A stretch of DNA of 5,313 bases from Thermoplasmata archaeon (GTDB lineage: Archaea; Thermoplasmatota; Thermoplasmata; Lutacidiplasmatales; UBA184): contig JASHWL010000094.1 in assembly GCA_030044105.1 (NCBI GenBank), positions 1-5,313 of the forward strand, written 5' to 3'. The notes beneath the pieces were generated by a model. It did no database searches. It worked only from the letters and a program-made list of their open reading frames with translations, and had not been told where the DNA came from. This document shows, in pieces, positions 1 through 5,235 of this stretch. The first letter of the stretch is position 1, and each line of letters starts with the position of its first letter. The translations under genes were made by a program, and so were the position numbers.

Positions 1-137
1 CGCAGCTTCGCGAGCCGCGAGCGGATCGCGTCCTCGGTCTGGTCCAGGAACTGGAAGAGCGCCGGAGGTCGTTCGAAGACCGGAACGCCCGGGCCCTCGG
101 CCCCTGCCAGCGAGGCGCGCAGATCCGAGTCGGTCAT
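1..137 (-). CDS. Partial hypothetical protein, N-terminal 45 residues
   Basis: This is the first part of a gene that runs off the left edge of the window. The reading frame begins MTDSDLRASLAGAEG and stays open for 45 codons, with G or C in most third positions as in the other genes here. An in-frame TGA at 165-167, with no ATG, GTG or TTG between it and the ATG at 135-137, fixes that ATG as the only ordinary start. The visible residues look soluble: a short polar N-terminus, a proline-containing stretch (PVFERPPALFQF) and then a charged, probably helical segment (DQTEDAIRSRLAKL). There is no signal peptide or membrane segment. I do not recognise the family from so little sequence. It is transcribed divergently from the nucleotidyltransferase gene across a 109-nt spacer. 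Confidence 0.6.
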   Translation of the reverse strand, partial: MTDSDLRASLAGAEGPGVPVFERPPALFQFLDQTEDAIRSRLAKL

Positions 138-246
138 ACCCCCGGAGCGCTCGGTGCCGCGACCTCACGGGGGTCGGGACTTATCCGACCGAGGCACGTA
201 CGGCCGCAGCGCTACCTACTTCTCCCGCGTGCGTCCCGACCGAGGC
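138..246. promoter_or_regulatory. Divergent intergenic region with candidate promoters and short repeats
   Basis: This 109-nt spacer separates two divergent genes. For the minus-strand gene, GGATAAG (read on the minus strand, about 180-186) is a plausible TATA-like box; initiation about 26 nt downstream would leave a leader of roughly 18-20 nt. For the plus-strand nucleotidyltransferase, the most AT-rich island is CTACCTACTT at 212-221. Initiation 26 nt further on would fall almost at the ATG at 247, giving a nearly leaderless message. Neither box is a strong match to an archaeal consensus. The spacer also holds one copy and most of a second copy of a 15-nt imperfect direct repeat, ccgaccgaggcaYgt (185-199 and 236-250). 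Promoter identity is inferred from position and composition only. Confidence 0.35.
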
Positions 247-1080
247 ATGTCCCCCGTGCGCGTCCCCGACCGATCGAACCGGCCCGCGACGCCCGAGCGG
301 TATGCGGCCGCGCGGGCCGCGGCCGACGCGCTCGCTCGATGCGAGATCGAGCGCGGGGCCTCGGCGGTCGCACTCGCCGGGAGCTGGGCCCGTGGCGACG
401 CGTACCGGCACTCCGACCTCGATCTCTGGGTCGTGGCCGCCCGGCCCGGCCGGGCGCTGTTCGTGCGCGACTCCTTCCTCGTCAGCGTCGCGCGGAAGAC
501 CGCCGCCGGGCTCCGCGCCGAACTGCGGGATCCGGCCCTCGTGGGGCAGGTCGTGCCGGCCTGGCGCGAGGTCCGCATCCTGGCCGATCCCCGGGGAGTC
601 GCCGCTCGCCTTCGGGAGCGGGCGCTCCGCTTCCGCTGGGGTCCCATCTCGACTCCCTGCGATCGGTGCGTGGCGCGGACGATGCTCGAGTGGGGCGAGG
701 AGGCGGTCAAGCTCACCCGCCTCGTGGCCGAAGGCCACGCCGAGTCCGCGGCCGTGCAGCGGAACCTCCTCGCGAACGCTCTCGCCGGGATCGTGGCCGT
801 GGACCGCCGGATGTTCTACCATGAGAACGGTCTGTGGGAGGCGGTCGGACGCGACCCTGGGGGCCGGTGGCACCGCCTCCAACGGCGGGCCCTCGGGCTC
901 GATGGGGGTACGTTCCTCGCGTCGTGCCGGGCCGCGCTGGACCTCTACGGCCTGACGCTCGACACCTTGCGCGCCCCGCTTCGCGCGAGGGACCGGGCCG
1001 CTCTCGCGGCGGTGCGCGCCTCCTGGGAGCGGGGTCCTGGGACGCGCGCCGCCGAGCGGCCGTCCGCAGGACCCCCGTGA
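247..1080 (+). CDS. Nucleotidyltransferase-domain protein (polymerase-beta / KNTase-like fold)
   Basis: A soluble protein of 277 residues predicted to transfer a nucleotidyl group from an NTP to an unknown acceptor. The family signature GSWARGDAYRHSDLDL lies at residues 45-60: the GS pair that opens the motif, then D57 and D59 as the two metal-binding aspartates. The third acidic ligand cannot be placed by eye. The C-terminal half (about 140-260) is helical, as in kanamycin-nucleotidyltransferase-like or HEPN-like helical partners. It contains a CxxC pair (C138, C141) whose role is unclear. ATG 247 is preferred because the upstream extension to GTG 154 or GTG 229 has unlike composition and lies in the divergent promoter region. 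No spaced Shine-Dalgarno site is visible, so the message may be leaderless. The stop overlaps the start of the phosphoesterase by 4 nt, so the two are probably co-translated. The acceptor could be a small molecule, protein or RNA; antibiotic resistance should not be assumed. Confidence 0.82.
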   Translation: MSPVRVPDRSNRPATPERYAAARAAADALARCEIERGASAVALAGSWARGDAYRHSDLDLWVVAARPGRALFVRDSFLVSVARKTAAGLRAELRDPALVGQVVPAWREVRILADPRGVAARLRERALRFRWGPISTPCDRCVARTMLEWGEEAVKLTRLVAEGHAESAAVQRNLLANALAGIVAVDRRMFYHENGLWEAVGRDPGGRWHRLQRRALGLDGGTFLASCRAALDLYGLTLDTLRAPLRARDRAALAAVRASWERGPGTRAAERPSAGPP

Positions 1081-2630
1081 CGGACCCGATGCCCCGCTTC
1101 GATCACGTCGTGGTGTTGATGTTCGAGAACCGGTCGTTCGACAACCTGTTCGGGTACCTCTACGAGCCCGGCGAGGTCCCTGCGTTCGAAGGGCTCCAGG
1201 GCCGCGCCGTCTCGAATCCGGTCCCCCGCGAGCTCGTCCGGGGCGGCCCCCCGACGATCCCGGTCCACCCGGCGCGGAACATGGACACGCCGGATCCCGA
1301 TCCGGGCGAGGAGTACCCCCACATCAACACGCAGCTCTTCGGAACGGTCCTGCCACCGGGCAACCGGGCGGTGCCGGTCGATCGGATGGAGGCGCCCTTC
1401 AACGCCCCGCCAGACCCGACCTCCCGCCCGACGATGGACGGCTTCGTCCGGGACTACGCGAGCGCTTTCGAGGTCGAACTGGGGCGACCTCCGACCTACG
1501 AGGAGATGGCCCAGATCATGGCCGTCTACGCTCGGGACCAGATCCCGGTGCTCGCGACGCTGGCCCGCGAGTTCGCGTGCTTCGACCACTGGTTCTGCGA
1601 GGTGCCGAGCCAGACGTTCGCGAACCGCTCGTTCTTCCACGCCGCCTCGTCCTCCGGCTTCGTCAACAACGCGCCCTACGGCAGCTTCTCCCTGCTCAAC
1701 GATGCCGAGACCATCTTTGAGCGCCTCGAGCGGAAGGGGCTCTCGTGGCGGGTTTACTTCGACCCGGAGCAGATCCTGCCGGTAACGGCGCTCCTCCACG
1801 CCCGCCGTCTCGCGCCCTATTTCGCCACCCGGTTCTCGACCCTCCCCGAGTTCTACGAAGCGGCCCGGTCCGGGGACCTGCCCGCCTACTCGTTCCTGGA
1901 GCCGAACCTGCTCCACCCGCACACGGACATGCATCCGCCGGGCGCCGCGCGACTGCGCCGCGACCTGCACCTTCCTCCGCCGCGCTCGATGGCCGGCGGG
2001 GAGCGGCTCCTGGCCCAGGTCTACGAGGCGATCCGCACCTCGTCCAGCGCCGCAGGGTCGAACGCCGCGAACACCCTCCTCGTCGTGACGTTCGACGAGC
2101 ACGGCGGGATCCATGACCACGTGCCCCCTCCGCCGGCTCCTCCCCCCGGGGACGTGGATCGGCACCAGGAGGGGTTCGCCTTCGACCGCTCCGGGGTCCG
2201 CATCCCGACGGTGGTCGTCTCCGGATGGGTGAGCCCGCGGACCGTGGTGACCGGGGAGTTCCGGAGCACGTCGGTGATCGCGACCCTGCGGGGCCGGTGG
2301 GATCTCGGACCGCCGCTCACGAACCGGGACGCGGTGGCGCCCGGTCTCTCGGGCGTGCTGGACCGCGCGACCCCCCGACCCGCGTCGGAGTGGCCGCGCG
2401 TTCCCGCGCCGCGGGAGGGTCTTCTCGACCGTGCCGTCGAGGCGCTCGACCGTCCGCTCTCGCGGATCGAGAAGGATCTCGTCGGCGAGGCGCTCGCCCT
2501 CGAGGCGCGCTCCGAGGCCCGCGCACCCGACGTCGACGTGGAAGCGCTGGACCGCCGAGCCGCGCTCGGGCACCTGCGTCGGATCCAGGGGAAGATGTTC
2601 CCTCGGCTCGCGGCCGCCCCGGCGGACTAG
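1077..2630 (+). CDS. PF04185-type phosphoesterase (phospholipase C / acid phosphatase AcpA family)
   Basis: A 517-residue hydrolase of the alkaline-phosphatase-like superfamily, expected to cleave phosphate mono- or diesters; the substrate cannot be told. Family motifs occur in order: VVLMFENRSFDNLFGY (12-27) with E17 and N18 as likely metal ligands; CEVPSQTFANRSFF (174-187), where T180 sits at the usual nucleophile position; MHPPG (285-289); TFDEHGGIHDHVPPP (338-352) with D340 and E341; SGVRIPTVVVSGWVSP (372-387); and STSVIATL near 397. The helical tail (about 445-510) is also usual for the family, and the length is normal. No signal peptide or twin-arginine motif precedes the first strand, unlike many secreted relatives, so it is probably cytoplasmic. 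The chosen GTG (1077-1079) shares GTGA with the upstream stop and follows a weak AGGA. ATG 1089, giving 513 residues, is the alternative. The gene ends in a CTAG shared with the convergent gene. Confidence 0.9.
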   Translation: MTDPMPRFDHVVVLMFENRSFDNLFGYLYEPGEVPAFEGLQGRAVSNPVPRELVRGGPPTIPVHPARNMDTPDPDPGEEYPHINTQLFGTVLPPGNRAVPVDRMEAPFNAPPDPTSRPTMDGFVRDYASAFEVELGRPPTYEEMAQIMAVYARDQIPVLATLAREFACFDHWFCEVPSQTFANRSFFHAASSSGFVNNAPYGSFSLLNDAETIFERLERKGLSWRVYFDPEQILPVTALLHARRLAPYFATRFSTLPEFYEAARSGDLPAYSFLEPNLLHPHTDMHPPGAARLRRDLHLPPPRSMAGGERLLAQVYEAIRTSSSAAGSNAANTLLVVTFDEHGGIHDHVPPPPAPPPGDVDRHQEGFAFDRSGVRIPTVVVSGWVSPRTVVTGEFRSTSVIATLRGRWDLGPPLTNRDAVAPGLSGVLDRATPRPASEWPRVPAPREGLLDRAVEALDRPLSRIEKDLVGEALALEARSEARAPDVDVEALDRRAALGHLRRIQGKMFPRLAAAPAD

Positions 2631-3136
2631 ACCGGTCTCGGTGCGGTTCCGCGATGCTCGATCTCGTCGAGCTGGGCGAGGATCGCCTGATACTCGAGGC
2701 GGTCGATCTCCCCGTGCGCCAGGTGGCGGCGGGCGCGCACGCGCTCGAACTGGATCCGGGAGATGCGCCGGCGTTTCAGGGCCTGCCACGCCCTCCGTTC
2801 CTCCCGGTCCGGCCGACGCGGGTGCTCTCCGCCGTATCCCACGCCGGCTCCGCTCTCGCCCCGATACGGGGCCGGTGGGTCGTCGTCCGCGCTGGCGAAG
2901 CGCGACGTCGAGAGCCGGAGGCCGTAGAAGACCAGCGGCGCCACGGGCAGGGCGAACACGATCGCGAGCGCGACCCCCGAGCTCTCGAGCGAGAACAGGA
3001 GGACGAGAAGGATCGCCGCCACATAGAAGACCATCGCCACCGCGACCAGAACGCCCCAAGGCGAGGGTCCGTAGCGCGCGGGGGGCTGCTCCAACCGGAA
3101 GTCGATGCGAGGGACCGCGCCGGCGGGCGTCGTCAT
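2627..3136 (-). CDS. Two-helix membrane protein with SHOCT-like C-terminal repeats
   Basis: A 169-residue protein of unknown function. After a short hydrophilic N-terminus there are two hydrophobic segments, about residues 27-50 and 54-75, separated by a tight turn (ESSG), so it should be a membrane hairpin. A Gly/Pro/Asp-rich linker (about 80-112) follows, then a basic helical tail. The tail contains two related units 19 residues apart, ISRIQFERV (125-133) and IDRLEYQAI (144-152). The second, in the context HGEIDRLEYQAILAQL, closely resembles the SHOCT pattern of short C-terminal domains. The ATG at 3134-3136 is supported by GGTGAGGT upstream with 7-nt spacing. It lies 45 nt downstream of the methyltransferase stop on the same strand and may be co-transcribed. 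Its stop overlaps the convergent phosphoesterase stop by 4 nt. SHOCT-type tails often mediate oligomerisation, but no specific role can be assigned. Confidence 0.82.
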   Translation of the reverse strand: MTTPAGAVPRIDFRLEQPPARYGPSPWGVLVAVAMVFYVAAILLVLLFSLESSGVALAIVFALPVAPLVFYGLRLSTSRFASADDDPPAPYRGESGAGVGYGGEHPRRPDREERRAWQALKRRRISRIQFERVRARRHLAHGEIDRLEYQAILAQLDEIEHRGTAPRPV

Positions 3137-3143
3137 GGCGCCG

Positions 3144-3151
3144 ACCTCACC
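3144..3151 (-). promoter_or_regulatory. Ribosome binding site of the membrane-protein gene
   Basis: GGTGAGGT on the minus strand matches the expected anti-Shine-Dalgarno complement and lies 7 nt before the ATG at 3136. It decides this start for the two-helix membrane protein. Confidence 0.7.
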
Positions 3152-3170
3152 GTGTAGGCACCGCCGGGTG

Positions 3171-3183
3171 AAGAAGGCTTCTT
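3171..3183. repeat. Small inverted repeat at the methyltransferase stop codon
   Basis: AAGAAG-G-CTTCTT is a perfect 6+1+6 inverted repeat, AT-rich against a very GC-rich background. It overlaps two bases of the methyltransferase stop codon. It could be a weak RNA hairpin with a loop of about 3 nt or a protein-binding site. There is no T-run, so I do not call it a terminator. Confidence 0.4.
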
Positions 3184-3943
3184 ACGTCGTGCCGCGGCGA
3201 GCCGCCCGCGGGCCCGCGGGACGTCGGCCGACCAGCAACCCACGTCGGGCCGTCAGACCCGGTACGAGGATCACCGTTCGGAGGCCCTCGGCCTCCATCA
3301 GGGCTTTCAGCCGTTCCCGTCGGACCAGCAGCCCGAGGTCGATCACCTCGAGGTGGCGGACCCTCCGCGCCCGCTCGGCGACGAGGTAGTGATAGTCCAC
3401 GCGGGAACGCGTGCCGCGGCGTCCGGAGACCGCCAGGCGGACCACCGTCGCAGCCGGCGAGCGTTCCGAGACCAGGTGAACGAATCCCGCGCGGTACTCG
3501 CGGGGATCGATCCACGGCTCGATGATCAGCAGGCCCCCCGGACGCACGAGGGGGACGAGGTGGGCGAGGGCGCTCCGCAGCTCCCGTTCGGATCCGAGGT
3601 GCCCGATGGCGCTGAACAGGCAGCTCACCACGTCGAACGTGGCGGGGAGCCGGAGCGTCCGTAGGTCGCCCCGGATCAGCCGGACACCGGGGAGCCGGCG
3701 GCGCGCGATACGGAGCATCTCGGGGCTGAGGTCGAGCCCGGTCACCGAGTAGCTGCGGCGCAGGAACTCAAGGTGCCGACCGGTCCCACACGCGACGTCC
3801 AGCCAGGTATGGACCCGCCGGGGCCCGTGGCGGCGCACGATCGCTCGAAGCGCCCGCGTCTCGCCCTCGTAGTCCTTCCCGGCGGTGAGCAGATCGTAGT
3901 ACCGGGCCAGCTCCCGGAACTGGGACGGCGGTGGACGGGACAC
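3182..3943 (-). CDS. Class I SAM-dependent methyltransferase, DesVI/TylM1-like
   Basis: A 253-residue cytoplasmic methyltransferase. The order of elements matches the class I Rossmann fold: a cap region with YYDLLTAGKDYEGE (15-28), SAM-binding motif I LDVACGTGRHLEFL (48-61), the ribose-binding acidic strand VTGLDLSPEML (67-77, D71), GDLRTLRL (92-99) with the adenine-contacting D93, FDVVSCLFSAIGHL (103-116), then LVRPGGLLIIEPW (132-144). The YYDLL...KDYEGE lead, the EPW motif and the C-terminal GLLVG strand strongly recall the TDP-aminosugar N,N-dimethyltransferases DesVI and TylM1. No sugar-nucleotide genes are nearby, so the substrate is open. The start is GTG (3941-3943) because GGGGGAGGT lies 8 nt upstream. 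The frame remains open further upstream, but that extension is low-complexity and antisense-like. It has its own promoter and is followed 45 nt later by the membrane-protein gene. Confidence 0.9.
   Translation of the reverse strand: MSRPPPSQFRELARYYDLLTAGKDYEGETRALRAIVRRHGPRRVHTWLDVACGTGRHLEFLRRSYSVTGLDLSPEMLRIARRRLPGVRLIRGDLRTLRLPATFDVVSCLFSAIGHLGSERELRSALAHLVPLVRPGGLLIIEPWIDPREYRAGFVHLVSERSPAATVVRLAVSGRRGTRSRVDYHYLVAERARRVRHLEVIDLGLLVRRERLKALMEAEGLRTVILVPGLTARRGLLVGRRPAGPRAARRGTT
3205..3220. repeat. 16-nt perfect GC palindrome near the methyltransferase 3' end
   Basis: CCCGCGGGCCCGCGGG is two tandem copies of the 8-nt palindrome CCCGCGGG and is itself a perfect palindrome. It lies inside the last codons of the methyltransferase, encoding part of the Pro/Ala/Arg tail, about 20 nt before the stop. 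In RNA it could fold into a 6-bp GC stem with a GGCC loop. Such strings can arise by chance in DNA this GC-rich. Confidence 0.45.
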
Positions 3944-3951
3944 GCGGTTCG

Positions 3952-3960
3952 ACCTCCCCC
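3952..3960 (-). promoter_or_regulatory. Strong ribosome binding site of the methyltransferase
   Basis: GGGGGAGGT on the minus strand, 8 nt before GTG 3943, is the strongest Shine-Dalgarno sequence in the window. It selects the GTG over the much longer open frame upstream. Confidence 0.8.
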
Positions 3961-3983
3961 GGCCGGACCCATCGCCGGACCCG

Positions 3984-3993
3984 GTTAATCTAG
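3984..3993 (-). promoter_or_regulatory. Candidate TATA box of the methyltransferase
   Basis: The minus strand reads CTAGATTAAC here, a clear AT island in a GC-rich 109-nt spacer (3944-4052). Archaeal initiation about 26 nt downstream would fall near 3961-3963, giving a leader of about 20 nt that just contains the Shine-Dalgarno site. This is inferred from position and composition. The rest of the spacer shows only GC-rich short inverted repeats (GACGG...CCGTC and CGGGCCCG) and no T-rich terminator for the upstream gene. Confidence 0.5.
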
Positions 3994-4052
3994 CCGACGG
4001 CCCCCGCAGACCGTCCGCGCTCCTCGGGCCCGGGTCGGAAGGCCGAAGTCGA

Positions 4053-4574
4053 TCAGGGCTCACCGGTGCCTTCCGCGTCCCTCCGGCGGTCCAGCACCCG
4101 ATCCATCCGCTCGAGCTGGGCCTGGAGGTTCTTCTCTCCGAACGCTCTCCAGTGCGGCGTCGAGGAGCCCGCCCCCACGACCCGGAGAAGCGTCCCTCCC
4201 GCATCGTCGGCGATCTCGAATCGGGTTCGCATGACCACGCCCGACGCCGCCCGATCCAGTTCGAGGCGGAGGTCAAGGTCGAGGAGCCGATCCGGGACCA
4301 GCTCGCGGATGGTCCCACGGAGCTCGAGCGAGATCGGGACTCCCGCGGCCCGAAAAGCCTCGGCCGAGGCGGAGGTGAACAAGGCCGGCAGGTAACGCAG
4401 GCGGATCTCGACCCGTCCGCCCTTCCGGACCTCGAATCGGCGGACCGTGGTCCGGAGATCCTCCGGGCCCCACCACGACTCCATGTCCCGCGGAGAGGTG
4501 AGAACGGCCCACACCTCGCGCGCGGTCGCGGCGAACCGGCGCGAGGCGGTCAGCTCGAGCTCGCCGGCGCTCAG
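4053..4574 (-). CDS. AHSA1/SRPBCC-domain protein with probable CTG start
   Basis: A 173-residue protein with the START/Bet v1-like helix-grip fold, which usually binds a hydrophobic ligand or, in AHSA1 relatives, acts in stress roles. The pattern is typical: strand LELTASRRFAATAREVW (6-22), LTSPRDMESWWGPED (25-39), FEVRKGGRVEIRLRYL (47-62), an inserted segment (about 63-78), GTIRELVPDRLLDLDL (87-102), FEIADDAGGTLLRVVG (119-134) and the C-terminal helix WRAFGEKNLQAQLERM (142-157). An ordinary start exists only at GTG 4514, which would remove the first strand and part of helix 1. The upstream frame has no ATG, GTG or TTG before a stop, but CTG 4572-4574 lies 7 nt after GGGAGGA. I therefore place the start there. 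The gene follows the metallopeptidase stop by 16 nt and is probably in its operon. The ligand is unknown. Confidence 0.82.
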   Translation of the reverse strand: MSAGELELTASRRFAATAREVWAVLTSPRDMESWWGPEDLRTTVRRFEVRKGGRVEIRLRYLPALFTSASAEAFRAAGVPISLELRGTIRELVPDRLLDLDLRLELDRAASGVVMRTRFEIADDAGGTLLRVVGAGSSTPHWRAFGEKNLQAQLERMDRVLDRRRDAEGTGEP

Positions 4575-4580
4575 GTGCGT

Positions 4581-4587
4581 TCCTCCC
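4581..4587 (-). promoter_or_regulatory. Ribosome binding site pointing to a CTG start
   Basis: GGGAGGA on the minus strand lies in the 16-nt gap after the metallopeptidase TAG. Counting from GGAGG there are 7 nt (AACGCAC) to CTG 4574, the same spacing as at 3136 and 5235. This is the main evidence for the non-standard start of the SRPBCC gene. Confidence 0.65.
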
Positions 4588-4590
4588 GTG

Positions 4591-5235
4591 CTATCGGCCG
4601 CGACCGGGGCTCACCCCGATGTTGCGGAGCAGCTCGCGGAACTCGCGCTGCGTGATCCAGGGCACCTCGATATACTTCCGGAGGTACGCGTCCGGGACCT
4701 TCAGCCGCCGCGCCTCGGCCACCGAGAACGCGTAGGCCTCGACCTCGGTCGGTCGATCGACGTAGCGTAATCTCCGGGGCCAGAGCTCGCGTCCCTGGTG
4801 GCGCTGCAGGATGTGGAGGAACTCGTGGATCAGGTCGAGGTAGACGTACATGAGCGGGCTGTTCTGGAGGTGATGCCGCGCGACCACGATCGCATCGTCC
4901 GGGGTCTCTGTCATCCGGAAGCCGGCCGCGCGGACCTCGGGCGGCGTGCGTCGCGGCGCGACGTACATCCATCCCGGCCCGTCGTTCAGGAACACCGAGG
5001 TCGACTGCGCGATTCGGAGGACCTCGCGGTCATCGCCGGGATATTTCCGGAACGGGACCGTCCGTTCCAGGCCCCGAAAGACGTCGAGCAGGGAATACCG
5101 CCCCGCCGTCCGGTCGCGATCGGGTCGGAACTCGGGTGGGACCGCGTAGCGGTCCCGCCTCCGGCGAGGACCGACGTCCGGGAGACGCTCGAGCCGGCGA
5201 CGGAGCGAGACGGCGCTCGGCTCCCCTTTCGCCAT
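4591..5235 (-). CDS. Zinc metallopeptidase-like protein with HExxH motif
   Basis: A soluble protein of 214 residues with the zinc-protease signature HEFLH at 137-141 in the context DLIHEFLHILQRHQG. H137 and H141 would bind zinc and E138 would be the catalytic base. A third ligand is probably E164 or E166 in PTEVEAYAFSVAEAR, 23-25 residues after the second histidine, as in gluzincin-type enzymes. The N-terminal 45 residues are very basic (LRRRLERL, GPRRRRDRY). A middle region (GPGWMYVAPR, FRMTETPDDAIVVARHHL) resembles a beta-rich lead into the active-site helix. There is no signal peptide or membrane segment, so it is probably intracellular. ATG 5233-5235 is chosen because GGGAG lies 7 nt upstream; GTG 5262 and beyond is open but has no such site. 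The SRPBCC gene follows 16 nt downstream. I do not recognise a named family; peptidase activity is inferred from the motif. Confidence 0.8.
   Translation of the reverse strand: MAKGEPSAVSLRRRLERLPDVGPRRRRDRYAVPPEFRPDRDRTAGRYSLLDVFRGLERTVPFRKYPGDDREVLRIAQSTSVFLNDGPGWMYVAPRRTPPEVRAAGFRMTETPDDAIVVARHHLQNSPLMYVYLDLIHEFLHILQRHQGRELWPRRLRYVDRPTEVEAYAFSVAEARRLKVPDAYLRKYIEVPWITQREFRELLRNIGVSPGRGR

Noticed and set aside
247..1080. Toxin-antitoxin pair of the MNT/HEPN type
   Set aside because: The nucleotidyltransferase motif is present, but there is no separate small HEPN partner with its RxxxxH motif next to it. The protein is much larger than minimal MNT antitoxins, and its neighbour is a phosphoesterase.
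2289..2879. 13-nt direct repeat cggggccggtggg at 2289-2301 and 2867-2879
   Set aside because: Both copies lie within different genes on opposite strands, and near-matches occur elsewhere (for example 859-870). This fits chance in DNA of this base composition.
945..3059. Long open frame on the minus strand, over 700 codons
   Set aside because: Its product is an Arg/Gly/Pro-rich string with no recognisable motif. It lies antisense to the phosphoesterase, whose family motifs are unmistakable, and overlaps the membrane-protein gene in another frame. Long antisense frames are expected in DNA this GC-rich.
2225..3157. Plus-strand open frame of about 310 codons across the convergent gene ends
   Set aside because: It crosses the end of the phosphoesterase and covers the membrane-protein gene antisense. 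The composition is Arg/Gly/Pro-rich and there is no ribosome site. The minus-strand gene has membrane segments and a good start signal.
3944..4318. N-terminal extension of the methyltransferase by 125 residues
   Set aside because: The extension is low-complexity Arg/Ser/Gly sequence antisense to nothing real but out of frame with the SRPBCC gene it overlaps. The methyltransferase domain starts just after GTG 3943, which has the strongest ribosome site in the window.
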